Assembly: GCA_006503535.1 (NCBI GenBank)
Contig: QYRS01000002.1
Location: 868,001-932,000 of the forward strand
Direction: 5' to 3'
Source: Arthrinium phaeospermum
Taxonomy: Eukaryota > Ascomycota > Sordariomycetes > Amphisphaeriales > Apiosporaceae
DNA: 64,000 nucleotides
A program made the translations under genes and the position numbers. Of this stretch, positions 24,507 to 35,700 are shown piece after piece. Every line of letters begins with the position of its first letter. The stretch's first letter is position 1. The notes under the pieces are model-generated. The model made no database searches. It was not told where the DNA came from and was given only the letters and a program-made list of their open reading frames with translations.

Positions 24507-26206
24507 GACGATGCCTCAAAGCGTAACTTTCCCAGAGACGAGTACAAACAAGTGCGATTCAAAAATTTATCGCTTTCATCCCGTCCACCAGTGTGCTCGT
24601 CGAGGGGTTTTGACCGACCCTATGCCAAGATTACCATCGGAATAGTGTCAGTAATGACACAATGATCGCTTGCACTCCCCGGTCCGTCACCCCCTCACTT
24701 CGGTCCCTCGGGCCCAATCAGATCGTGGCGGCGATCGCCTCCTCATGCGTAAGTTACAGCTCAATGCAACCGAATTGTCGGGACAGCAATATACTTCGGG
24801 CTCGGCATTTGAACATGTTGTCTAATCGAACTATTGCTCTGCCAGTGTGAGATACAACTATCTATATATGCACTACACGCGTAGCAGCAGCAGTTATTAT
24901 TCTACAAGCGCAAAATTACAGCAGTCAACTGAGCAGTAGAGCATCATCATTACCACTGCGGTGCAGGCCAGTGATACTGGATCTGCAGCGTCGACCCGGC
25001 CACAGCCCCTACCGCCCGCTTCTCGCGCCGTGCTGCCACCGCTGGCTCTACGCCTGGGGCCTAGGAGGCCGTTTTAACGATGAAAAAAGGGAAAAGCATT
25101 TGCCGCTTGGAGACCCAAGACTGTCCTTCAGAATTTATTTGTACCCGAATCAGCTTGGTCCCTTAGATGCTGATAGGCAGTCCGCGCGAGGTTACTTTCC
25201 TGAACACGGCTAGGTGTTCTCAAGAGGATTACTCAAGCATATGAAAATCATAGTAATGAGAAAGACTGATAGAAAGACTGAAGGGAACTGGGGACTATTA
25301 TCAGTCAGACTTGGTGTGACTTGGGGTTGATGAAAGCATGATATGTTCTCTAGGAGATGATGCGATGACAGGGCAAGAAGAGTATGTAAGTAAATATATA
25401 GCTTCGCCTACCGAAGACGAAAAATTGCCACTATCCTCATAACAATTCTCTTTCTACAAACCCCATAGGTGCTGCCTGTCTTTGCCTTTCGTCATGCTGC
25501 TCGGTTGGGGGTTAGATCGCTCTCAGTATTTGGGGACCTATTTATCGAAATCTGTCCCTGGTAGATACATATGAAATAGGGGGTTGGAAACGCTATACCA
25601 TCAATGGACAGTAAAAATCAGTAGGTGTGTTACACACATCTCGCATCATTAATAGGATCTCATTACCACAAGCGCAAGGATCTTGATGCCGGCTGATGAG
25701 GCGCGGATGGGAGAGCCTGACACGGCGCGGGCCGAATCCTTCTCGTTACGCATACCGACCCAACCGCCTGGAGAACCAATGGCAACTAATACACAAGCCA
25801 ATGACGCAACATGAACGCTTCACCCATCACATTTTACCGGTGGCTTGGTTTTAATCATTATTAACTCATTATTTGTATTGTAAGGCATACGTTCATGCCC
25901 GTGATTAAAAGTGTATACACCCTGGACCGGGCCCCCATTCTCAGAATTATGTACAGTTTCCAAAACGAACGGCAGGGGGGCCCTCCAGTACGCCCTCCCT
26001 AATGGCAGTAATGCTCATTGGTGCAACACGAACGCCTGCCATGACGACGCGATTCTAGGACCAGTCTAATGCAATAATTTCCCCAGCCACGAAGAAAAAA
26101 ACGACCGTGGCGCTGGGTTATCTTTTCCGTAAGTCGTGAGCGGGGGTTTTTGCATCTGGCGGTATTCCCGGCCAGACGCTGTTGAATTGAAGCAGAAGCC
26201 CGTGAT
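24507..26206. other. Intergenic region between the kinase gene and erg25
   Basis: Promoter side of the kinase gene and 3' flank of erg25. Contains short frames without protein-like composition. I see no RNA gene or repeat. Confidence 0.45.
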
Positions 26207-27333
26207 CTACTGGGCCTTCTTCGCCTTCAGGGCAGCCATCTTCCTCTCGCGGCGGCGCTTGGCAGCCTCGGGGCCAGACTCGGTGTCGAGCATGTAGTCC
26301 CACCAGCGGAAGCTGGAAGCGTAGTTGCCGATGAAGCGCTCGTGGTGGATGTCGTGGTGCTCGGCACCGGCCCAGAAAGGCAGGACGTGTCGCAGGCTCC
26401 AGGGGAAATCGTAGCCACTGTGGGAGTCGATAGCCTGGAAGAGACGGCCAACAATCCACATGTACATGGTGAAGAGGTGCAGATCTCCAGTCAAGGAGAC
26501 CCAGAGAATAGGAGAGACAGTTCCGAGAGCGAGGAGCATGACTTCGAGGGGCGAGGCGTACTCAGCAGCCAGACCGAAAGGTGCAGAGTATGTGTGGTGC
26601 AGCTTGTGGATGTTCTTGTACAGCGGGCCGTAGTGCAGGGCGCGGTGGAGCCAATAGTGCCAGGTGTCCTCCATAACGAAGAAGATGGCAATGTGCATGG
26701 CCATCTTCCAGAGAGGGGGGAAGGGCACGCCGTAGTCCATGCCGAAGTAAGTCGCAATGGGGTGGAAAAGCCAGATCTGGGGCAGCTCGACGGTGAAGTG
26801 GCTCAGGAGGACCAAGCTGGCGCACTCCCACTGTTCCTTCATGGTAGGGATTTTTTGCTGTATGTTTTATGTCAGTCTCGATTTCGTAGTGTATCATGTT
26901 GGGGTATTGGTTCGGTCGAGCGTACGTTCTGGATCTTGTATCTGTTGAAGAAGGGCGTTCTGTCGATGATCATCCACGGAATGCAGCGGCCGAAGTAGAA
27001 GACTTCGTGCATGACGAAGCTCATAATACCGGTGGCCAAGATGTCGTTCTGCATCCACAGATACCAGGCCTAAAGTTTGATCAGTACTTGCGTAGGTTAA
27101 AGCTGGGAAGCCATTGACAAAAAACATACCGCCCAGGCGCGCTCGACAACATTGAGCTGAATGTTCTGCTTGGTGACTTCCTCGAAGACTCCAAGATAGG
27201 TATCGGGTTGGCTGAAAGCCCCCGCGAGACCCGTGAGGGTGGCGTTACTGTTCATTGTCACTGGTTAGCATGCTAAAGTTGGCGCTCGGGAGGAGGCAAT
27301 TGGGGGCTTCGTAGGAACATACATAGTTGCCAT
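26207..27333 (-). CDS. erg25: C-4 methylsterol oxidase Erg25 (ergosterol synthesis)
   Basis: Exons (minus) 27333-27323, 27247-27130, 27069-26926 and 26857-26207; introns of 75, 60 and 68 nt; 307 residues. It belongs to the fatty-acid-hydroxylase superfamily of di-iron membrane enzymes. The three histidine boxes are visible: HYWLH (158-162), HKLHH (175-179) and HHDIHH (258-263). Several hydrophobic segments and a lysine-rich C-terminus (LKAKKAQ) suit an ER membrane protein with a retrieval-type tail. It oxidises C-4 methyl groups of sterol intermediates with oxygen and a cytochrome-b5 electron donor. The first coding exon is only 11 nt (Met-Ala-Thr plus two bases); without that intron, the ATG at 27254 would give nearly the same protein. 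Divergent from nca2. Confidence 0.95.
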
Positions 27334-28839
27334 GGCGCGTGGATGAACGGGCACTACAATGTGGCGTGTGGTCCAAGAGGGAATGAATGTGCTGCCGTGC
27401 CAGCTGTGTATTTGCGTGTCTGTGGAAGTGGAAGGGGAGGGCTGCAGACACAACAGCCTTATATGAGCCAAAGGATGGGATAGAGAAGGAAAAAAAGGGA
27501 TCAGGAACGGATAGTGAAGATCCCGTCTCGAATGATGCTTTAAAGGGATCCCGGGAGAGGCGACAACAGAAACTGGAGATTTCCCACATGAAAAAGGGTC
27601 AATTTCCAGGGACGCGGCCTATCAGAGGCCCCTGCAGGCCATTGCCAATCTGCAAACCGTTAACGAAAGCTCACTGTTTCCCTGGGCTCGATCCACCAAC
27701 AATTGGCAGCAATTTGAGCCACTTGCGGCGCAAATGCGGAGCTCTCGTATTCGGGTTGGGATACGACTAGCCTGTTTCGCAGCTGCGCAGTGTCTTGGAG
27801 GGCGTTCGCGAGGCCCCAAGGCGTGCTAGCGTCTCGATCCGAGCTGTGGCTAGTGCGGGTGTCCAGGAACAAAGATCAGGCGATCTACTGATTAGATGCT
27901 TATTACTCGACTGCCCCGTGCCCTGTTGATGGGATTTTGGATGGGTGATTGGGGGGCCATCGGCCAACAAGCAGCACCCACTAGCCGACTTAGGCGGCCC
28001 ACTAGCGCACTAGATAGACTCTGACCGACCTGCACCTGCCGAACAATTGGGTTCTGGAAAGCTGTCACTCCCCGTCACTCCCCGACAACCCGGCGGCCCC
28101 CCGCGCCCAGTTGTTCCCTCCCTGCACGCACAGCACCCAGAGGCTCAAGCAAGCACTGAGCAGGGGCGGCGGCAGCGGCAGCGGCAACAGCAGCAGCAGC
28201 AGCAAGGCATTTTTGGCGACGTGCAGCTTAGCTCGGCACAGCACGTCAACAATTTTTTTCCCTTCGCTCTCTCTACATAATTTACCTAGGTACATAATCT
28301 TCTGGGTGCTGTCTCCTCCTACCAGCAGACTGAAGCTTGGACGACTTCATGTAAATCGATGCCCCAAGCTCCCTTTTCTGTGTAGGGTGCATGCGGCCTT
28401 CGATTTTGGAAGCTTCCACGGCCCACGAAGATACTTACTGAATTCGCATGCTTCTCCAATTTCAATTTTTCTTCGTCGTGCTCATTAGCCAAACATTCGA
28501 CATCGCCCGTTTGCGGCGATGCATGCCGTCGTCAACCGGCTCCAATTCGTACTGGCCCACTTAAACCTTCAGGCCACCATCAGTCCATGATCAGAATAAG
28601 CACCTGCTCCGTTCAGCTTTACCGCTACTCAGGACATCACAACCTGGCAGCCAGGAGCCAAGTCGCCAGAACCTTGTGATCCAGTATATACAGTACCTCT
28701 GGGCTTACTGCGTACTACATACGTGCGTGCGTATGCACGAGCCTTGGTCTCTTACGCAACCCCGACCCCGGACCATTTTATCGATTGGGCTGCCCACAAC
28801 CTCGGGATTTGTTTGGGCTGCCAGACAGGGGTAGGAACC
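27334..28839. promoter_or_regulatory. Divergent promoter region of erg25 and nca2
   Basis: 1.5 kb between two start codons. It holds a perfect tandem pair of GTCACTCCCC at 28064-28083, a CAG-rich tract at 28165-28205, and an ACCTAGGT palindrome at 28284-28291. No coding frame is convincing. Confidence 0.45.
28064..28083 (+). promoter_or_regulatory. Tandem GTCACTCCCC pair, possible sterol-response-like site
   Basis: Two immediately adjacent identical 10-mers about 0.7 kb upstream of the erg25 start codon and about 0.75 kb upstream of nca2. They match the classical sterol regulatory element ATCACCCCAC at 7 of 10 positions. Function is inference. Confidence 0.3.
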
Positions 28840-30822
28840 ATGACGGTGGTATCCGATCAGGTCCGACGGCTGGATGCACAACTGGACCGTATCCCCTTCT
28901 CCGGTGCCGCCGAGTTCACTGCATCGCATCATCACACTTCCGCCGAGCCATCCCGCGTCAAAGACCTCGTCCGCATTATCAAGTTTCTCTCAACATCTGC
29001 CAATGCCTCCACGGCTAAGCAGCCAATCTTGCCAACATGGCAGGTCAAGTCTCTGCTAACCCAGTCGCAACTCCTGTCGGAGCCTGGCGAGGAGGTGACC
29101 CAGTATGAGACTGACCTGGAATGGCTTCTCGTCAGCAAAGCTACCGTACAGACGTATGGCATCATTATGAGGACCCTGCTTGATCAGATTGTACCGCTCA
29201 GCGACCACATCTGGTATTGGGACACGGTTCTTTCTTCCCCCGCAAGCAGTAGTCTTTACATGGTCCAAACCTCTCCCATGCGGCTGTGGGGTTGGTCCCA
29301 GGAGATATACCAAGACAGCAAGGCCCGTTTGCGTCGCAACTCGGGCCAAGCAACGGGGCTGTTCTCCGAAGAGCGTGAAAGTACTTGGGGCAGCTCTATG
29401 TCGAGGAATTGGCAACGGTTTTATGGCATCGTTCAAGAAAGCATCCGGGAAAGGTCGTTTGCGAATATCCAGCGTCGAGCCAAATCTCCCTTTACTCTCT
29501 CCCAGGAAGAGGCACGGCTGAAACAGTCTAGGCTGAAGAAGCTTCGCGAGATGACTGCAAGTGGCCTCGGTGTTCTCATCGACGAAGGTCTTGCTTTCGG
29601 AGGCAATGGTAGTGATGATGGCAAGAGCGACATCATCATGTCCAACAGCCAGGAATGGAAAGGTGTCGTCGAGCGCAGCGTGGCTTTGATGGATATGGTA
29701 CTTAAGGATGTTCTTAAACTTGACACGGGCGTTGCCGACTTTGAAGATAGGGTCTTTGCCGGCGTCGACGAAGACCCCGAGCTCTCCATACAGGTGGAAG
29801 ACGATGACAGCAACAGACCCTCCGTGGTTGCAAAACGGCTTCACTACTTGTTGGAAGAACAACTCCCGCTTCACCTTGAATCGTCCGAGGTATTGGTTGG
29901 TCTACACGGTCGGCCGTCCCGATGGGTAAGATACTGGCTCCCTGCTACCGCTCTGATCTTTTCATCGAGCACGGTCCTCCGCATTCTGTTCAACCGTAAA
30001 AAGGAAATCCTGGACTGGGTGGCGGATCTCGGAGCGACTGTCAGAGACTTCTGGTTTAACTGGATTGTTGAACCGACACGAAAGGTAATTGGTACTATAC
30101 GCCACGATTCCAACAGTGACATCGCCATAATGAGTCGCGATAGTCTCAAGTCAGATAGAGATAGCCTGGAACGCATGGTTGTTGAGTTCGCCATGGACAG
30201 GCCAACCTCGGCAACGGGCGCATCATCCCTCTCCGAATCTCAGGTGGCAGACATCAGGGCCAAAGTTCAGCAAGGAGACCTGACGCCAGTACTTCGTGCA
30301 TACGAGAAGGACTTGCGCACGCCTTTCATGGGTGCAGTGCGCGGAGATCTGGTACGGACCCTGCTGATCCAGGTGCAAAAGACCAAGGTTGATGTCGAGG
30401 TCGCGATGACGGGTATCGACACTCTGCTGCGAAGCCAGGAACTGGTCTTTGGGTTTGTCGGTTTGACCCCTGGCATCCTCGTTTCCATTGCTGTGTTCCA
30501 GTACATGCACAATGTGTTCTCGGGAGGCTTCCGCAGAGACAGACACACCGACAGATGCCTGTGGGTGTTACGCGACATTGACAGAATCCTTACCGAAGCC
30601 ACCCCTTCGCCCAACAACCTTCTGTCCTACAAAGACCACGGCTTGCTGGTCTGCGAGCTTCACGTTCTGCGGCGACTGGCCTTTGACCTCCTCCCCACCG
30701 ATGCGTACAAGCAGAGGTTTTTGGAAGATCTGGAGGAGCTGGGCAACAACCTCAAGGGAATTCACTCGCAGCTGCGTGCGTTAGACCGTGTCCGCTGGGT
30801 GTACTCCAAATGGCTCTTGTAA
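28840..30822 (+). CDS. nca2: Nca2, mitochondrial membrane protein controlling Atp6/Atp8 expression
   Basis: Intronless, 660 residues from the first in-frame ATG; the frame is open upstream but holds no ATG. The C-terminal NCA2 domain is clear: WLPATALIF around residue 366, then LTPVLRAYEKDLRTPF, GDLVRTLLIQVQKTKVDVEVAM and LVFGFVGLTPGILVSI around 533-555, followed by helices ending KWLL. Two hydrophobic segments (about 362-385 and 533-560) match the family's two membrane spans. In yeast Nca2 is needed, with Nca3, for normal levels of the mitochondrial ATP6/ATP8 transcripts; later work ties it to mitochondrial lipid homeostasis. Divergent from erg25. Confidence 0.93.
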   Translation: MTVVSDQVRRLDAQLDRIPFSGAAEFTASHHHTSAEPSRVKDLVRIIKFLSTSANASTAKQPILPTWQVKSLLTQSQLLSEPGEEVTQYETDLEWLLVSKATVQTYGIIMRTLLDQIVPLSDHIWYWDTVLSSPASSSLYMVQTSPMRLWGWSQEIYQDSKARLRRNSGQATGLFSEERESTWGSSMSRNWQRFYGIVQESIRERSFANIQRRAKSPFTLSQEEARLKQSRLKKLREMTASGLGVLIDEGLAFGGNGSDDGKSDIIMSNSQEWKGVVERSVALMDMVLKDVLKLDTGVADFEDRVFAGVDEDPELSIQVEDDDSNRPSVVAKRLHYLLEEQLPLHLESSEVLVGLHGRPSRWVRYWLPATALIFSSSTVLRILFNRKKEILDWVADLGATVRDFWFNWIVEPTRKVIGTIRHDSNSDIAIMSRDSLKSDRDSLERMVVEFAMDRPTSATGASSLSESQVADIRAKVQQGDLTPVLRAYEKDLRTPFMGAVRGDLVRTLLIQVQKTKVDVEVAMTGIDTLLRSQELVFGFVGLTPGILVSIAVFQYMHNVFSGGFRRDRHTDRCLWVLRDIDRILTEATPSPNNLLSYKDHGLLVCELHVLRRLAFDLLPTDAYKQRFLEDLEELGNNLKGIHSQLRALDRVRWVYSKWLL

Positions 30823-31516
30823 CAACAGATGTAGTAGCACAGCTGCAGCAACATTGTCAAGATAGGGGTGAGCCATGATTATTTACGCCTTTGACGGTCG
30901 AGATGATGTTCAAGAGTTTTTGGTCGTTCGATACACTACGGACTATGTCCAAAGGTATCCGGTCATAGCAATGACAATCAAAGTTACTTCTCATAGAATT
31001 CTTCCGAACTGGTTTTGGCTGCTGTGACTAGTGTGTGTGATATTGATCTCGTTGATTTTCGTAGTACATATTGCCCGCCGCTTCTGCATAATGAAGCCTA
31101 CCCAACTTATTCACAGCATATATTATGGCACTTATGTACCACTCAACTGCAATTATTTGCCGACATCTACACCCGTCCGTGACCACTATCACACTCTCCA
31201 CATGCAAAGTACAGGCGACTTGTCTCGTACCTTTCATGTCGACACGCAGAGGAAAGAGCATCAAGCAAGTTCACTATACTATTTGTTGAAAATACAAAAT
31301 CTTGCGTTGCACGAATAGCTATTCAGGCAAAAGACGCATGCCAAGCTTCCAACTGTAATTCTATTTTCATACAGACATGAACCCATGTGTTTCTCGACTA
31401 TCCATAAACCTCACTCGACGGCAAGCAGCGTGCAATAATGCGAGAACTTTATTTATATACCTAGCTGTATATGATACTGCACATTGTCCGCCGTATCTTT
31501 CGTTGGCGCGGGTCAT
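30823..31516. other. Convergent intergenic region
   Basis: 3' flanks of nca2 and of the pterin dehydratase gene. Nothing further recognised. Confidence 0.5.
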
Positions 31517-33221
31517 CTAGGACGAGGCTTTGGGTTTGGGTGTGCAGCACTCGGCGCCGGCCCCAGAGGCAACAGTATCCGCCAGGTTTCGCATTGCGCA
31601 GCTCTGGTCACCGCCGCCGTCTCCTTGTTGCTGCTCTTCGAAGACCTCCCCGAAGTCCCGGGCCAGGCCGTCGCAGATGGCGGCGAGCTCGACGTCCTTT
31701 GTCGAAAGGCCCTTGGGGCTGTGGGTGGTCCAGCGAATAAAGGTCACGTTGTATACCTGTTGTGCATCCGCGTTGTGCAGTATGTCAGCTACCTGCTTGC
31801 TTTGTGCATACATATTGAGGTTGCATCGACGTCTTGGGTGGGTATAAAGGGGGTACGACTATAGGAGCTGCTGGTTCGGACGGGGGGGTAGGGGGGCTTT
31901 TTGATGTTGGGCGAGATGATGAGTACGATGCCTCGAATCATTCGACTCGCGACAAGGGGCCGAGTGGCAACACCACGGACATATAACTGCTAAGAGGGCA
32001 ATTTCCTTGCCGTGGTGTAAACTTGGCCGCCATATTGGACATATGCAAGATGAAGTGAACCGAGAAACTCAAACCGGTCATGGTACCCGCGGTGAGTAAG
32101 CAACCGCAGTGGAGATGCCCAACTCCCCTGGACTTCCTCGCATTCGCCAGGGTGGTAGCATCAAAGTCGCCAGGATTGTGTTTGGTGGAGAGATGAAGTG
32201 CAGGGAATTCGGCGCGACAGAGTCGAGACTTACATTCGACCATTCCGGGTGGTGGTTCTTCAATTTGCATTGCAATGATACGGCGGTCATGAAATCCTGC
32301 CATGGGTACAATTAGTCAGGATCTGTCACAGTTTGTCATCGAGTCTTGAAATAGTAGATTGGTGATCAAGCCATGTGTGCCCGCAGTGCAGTGATGCGGC
32401 CGGTATCTGGTACGAGCCAGAGGACTCTTTGCTCGGTAAGTCCGCTTGCTCCATGACCCCCTTGACGGGCTTAACCCACGTGCATCGCCGAGTATTGACG
32501 TCCGGCAGAGTGCATTGATCAGATAGCCGCGTTGTGGTCTCCATGCCATCGAACGGGGGAGATAGGCTGTTGGGCTCAGTAAGGGACATGGTGCACTGGC
32601 CGTGGTATGTCCCAGGCCATCCAATAGGAGGGTGATCCGCAGCTCGCATGAGCCGCAGAAACGACAAACGCAAATAAGAGAGATGAACCACTAGGTAGTG
32701 TCGTCCCTGGACCCCATGGGTTCCATGTGTATTTTGGCTTTCGGGATATATGCCCTCTCACAAGGGAAGCCACGGGTTGCCCCTTTTTCATCTTCTCCTC
32801 GGGCAAGTGGAAGTCCAGAACCACCACCTCTTTCTTGTCTGGGGAACGGGCGTGGGGGTGGACGAAAACTCACCCAGGTCTTCGCAAACGTTTTGAACTT
32901 GAAACTGCGTTCGAGCCCTTCTCCAGAGCCGATCAAATTCCACCGACCTCCCGTCGCCGCCGTTGCCAGTAGCGACTGGAGCTTAGACCCTAGAGCTGCC
33001 TCATCTGAGCCTGCAGAAAACTTGGCCTGGGTGGTCGTAGACATGGCCATACGCGGTACCTGGCAGAACTTCACTGCTCGGGGCGCCGAGTGCTGGAAGT
33101 GGTTTTCCGAGAATGTCACTCGGGGTACCGAGTAGGGCCGGTATACTGAGAACGATATCGATCGTGCGCTTGTTCTCGCAAGGGAGTGGGCGTAGCGGGG
33201 CCACGCTGACGAGCTGTGCAT
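31517..33221 (-). CDS. Pterin-4a-carbinolamine dehydratase (PCD/DCoH) with N-terminal extension
   Basis: Exons (minus) 33221-32874, 32296-32234 and 31756-31517, 216 residues. Both splice junctions are phase 0 with good donors (GTGAGT, GTAAGT) and recreate an unbroken family signature: FKFKTFAKTW joins DFMTAVSLQCKLKNHHPEWSN, which joins VYNVTFIRWTTHS. The catalytic histidines are His131, His132 and His149. The enzyme dehydrates 4a-hydroxy-tetrahydrobiopterin in pterin recycling for aromatic amino acid hydroxylases; its role in ascomycetes is poorly defined. The first ~57 residues are rich in Arg, Ser and His, like a mitochondrial presequence; an internal start at 33050 would give a cytosolic form. 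The two introns (577 and 477 nt) are unusually long for this genome. Divergent from the amidohydrolase gene. Confidence 0.88.
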
Positions 33222-34013
33222 TGGGCAGCCGGAAATGAGAACTGATCAAACGGTTACGATGGCAACTGACCCTGGCCGGTAGATAAGTAGGCAAGGCCGA
33301 ATGGGAGGGGGCAATGTATTGACGACGCGTGCAGCTTGGATCGCGATATCATGCACCAAAGAACCTCGATGTCGATGTCGATGTCGATGTCGAAGATGGG
33401 CGCTAGGGCCAGGCAGGACCAGTGCAAAATAACCTAACCCAGGCAGGGGCGTGGCTGCAGAATTAGCGGCTCCGTCCGTCTTGACTTGACCTCACCTGCA
33501 GCTTGCGCAATCTACAATCTACCTGACAACATGTGTGGTCAGCCATGCTTCTTATTTTGATCTGCTGACAACCAGAGAGGCTCTCCTCTGAAGCAGCAGT
33601 TGTTTGCTACTGTAGGGCATCCGATACATTAATACAGTACCTATGCTGAATGGAATGTGGGGGGTTCAAGTAACTTTAAGATGTGCGTACAAGTCATGTA
33701 TGTCGCCATGCATATGTCGATGCAAGCCTAGGTGGCAAACAGGAAGGTGAGCCAACCACCGACCATATCGTCTTGCAAGTATGTGCGCAGGGTTACCTAT
33801 CCCCTCAGCAGCCTGCAGAGGGGTATTTTGAAAGCCGCATATTCTTCAGCACATCTGAAACCCCTCATTAATAGGTGATAATAATAGCCACTTGCTTAAT
33901 AAGGGAGTCACCAGGTGGTCTCGCTGCATAACTGGGCTTGATATCGACTCGCAAACTTCAACCTCTGGTGCACTACATCTTATTGGAAGTTGCGGACGAT
34001 CACTTCATTCAGC
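33222..34013. promoter_or_regulatory. Shared divergent promoter of the PCD and amidohydrolase genes
   Basis: 792 bases between two head-to-head start codons. It contains a TCGATG hexamer repeat (four full units, 33366-33393). No coding frame is convincing. Confidence 0.45.
33366..33393 (+). repeat. TCGATG hexanucleotide microsatellite
   Basis: Four perfect TCGATG units plus a partial TCGA within the PCD/amidohydrolase intergenic region. Confidence 0.85.
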
Positions 34014-35700
34014 ATGCGCGTGCCTCACAACACGGTACCGGCAGAGTCCCGCCATGGCGAAGAGGAGCGTTCCATGATGACGACTCCAACCACCACCACC
34101 ACCACTTGCTTCGGCATCAGGAGCGACCTATTGATTCCAGGTCGCGGCCAGCCTATCAAGAACGGCGCTGTCGTAGTCGAGGACGCCACGATCGAGTGGG
34201 TGGGAGATTTCTCCAACCGCCCGGCCAAGTATGATGCCGTCAAGTTCCACCACGTCAAAGTACTCATGCCAGGGCTATGGGATTGCCACGTCCACTTTGG
34301 GGGCCACGGCCTAGCCTTCAGTATCTTGAATGACAGCAGCTCGTACCTGCCAGGCGCCCCGGCTCTGGCCGGCGCTGTCACGGTGGCCGACCTGCGTCGT
34401 ACCCTCGAGGCAGGATTCACTTCTGTCCGGGAGTTGATGGGGGTGTGTGAGATTTTCTCTAGTTCCCCTCTTCCCTCAATCCTACCTACTTACAATTCGG
34501 TACATTTGCGTGGAGAAGACTGACACTGGTCACCAAAACAAAGTATGCAGGATACCTGTGGCCGGGCATCCGAGACGGATATCTGGTCGGCCCCAATGTA
34601 TACTCGTCATTGGCAGCCCTGTCGATCACAGGCGGCCACGGCGACGCCCACGAACTGCCGCTCTGCGCGGTCAAGCAGTTTGGGGAGGCAGGAGGCGCCT
34701 CCTATCTGTGTGATGGCGTAGATGAATGCATCAAGGCCGTCCGCACCATGGTGCGCAGAGGGGCGCGGTGTATCAAGGTTTGCTCCTCAGGCGGCGTTCT
34801 TAGTCTCAACGACGACCCCGAAGACCGCCAGTTCTCAGATGACGAGCTCAAGGCCATCGTAGACGAGACGGAGCGCTCAGGCCGTGCTGTCGCTGCCCAT
34901 GCCATCGGGAAAGCCGGAATCATGGCGGCACTCAGAGCCGGCATCAAGAGCATAGAGCATGGCTGTTATTTGGACGAGGAGGTCGCGGCACTTAGTACGT
35001 GGTGGCGTTTACGTTTCTGTCCCCCCAGTCCCCGGAAGCAGGGCCGGCATGGCCACCTCCCTTGTCCGCCGAGGGAGTACCGACCAAGGTTGCATTTGAC
35101 ATCTATTGCATGTAGCAGGTTGTTTCCTACTGGAAACACCTCGTGCCTTTCTGTGCCATGTCATCTCGCTTTACCTGCCCTAGTGGATAGGCTATTCACG
35201 TTTTGAACCAATGCTGACTTTTTGGTTGTGCAGTGAAGGAGAAGGGGGCAATCCTCGTTGCAACCCGCCACATCCAGGAGAGCCTGCTGCTTGACCCCAG
35301 CGGTTTTCCCGAGCCCGTTGTCAAGAAAATCCAGAAGATCGTCCCGTTGACGCGGAAGAACTACGATCTGGCCATTCAACAGGGCGTCAAGATCGCCCTC
35401 GGTACCGATACCTGGAACAGCAACCCACAGCACCGTGTCGCCCATGGCAAGAACGCCACGGAGCTTACATATGCAGTCCAGGCCGGATTGACCCCTCTGC
35501 AGGCCATCGAGGCGATGACTGCCACTGCGCCGGAGGTTCTGGGCAAGCAGGCGCCCAAGAGCGGTCAATTGAAAGTTGGGTATGATGCAGATCTGATAGG
35601 CTTGGCAGGGAATCCACTGGATGACCTTGCGTTCCTCACAGACCCTACCAATGTCACGCACGTCTGGAAGGGTGGGAAATCGTATAAGTCGCCAGCGTAA
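34014..35700 (+). CDS. Metal-dependent amidohydrolase, ochratoxinase-like
   Basis: Exons 34014-34442, 34544-34994 and 35234-35700; introns of 101 and 239 nt; 448 residues. The ATG at 34074 is an equally possible start. Binuclear amidohydrolase marks are all present: DCHVH (His92, His94), the bridging lysine in CIKV (Lys221), His262 in AAHAIG, His282 in SIEHG and Asp352 in LGTDTW. The blocks MPGLWDCHVHFGG, GPNVYSS, IKVCSSGGV and THVWKGGK recall the Aspergillus ochratoxinase/imidazolonepropionase-like branch, which hydrolyses amide bonds in small molecules and dipeptides. No signal peptide is evident, so it is probably cytosolic. The true substrate cannot be read from sequence. Confidence 0.88.

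Noticed and set aside
29056..29874. Minus-strand 272-codon frame inside nca2
   Set aside because: Antisense to clear Nca2 coding sequence, with no motif.
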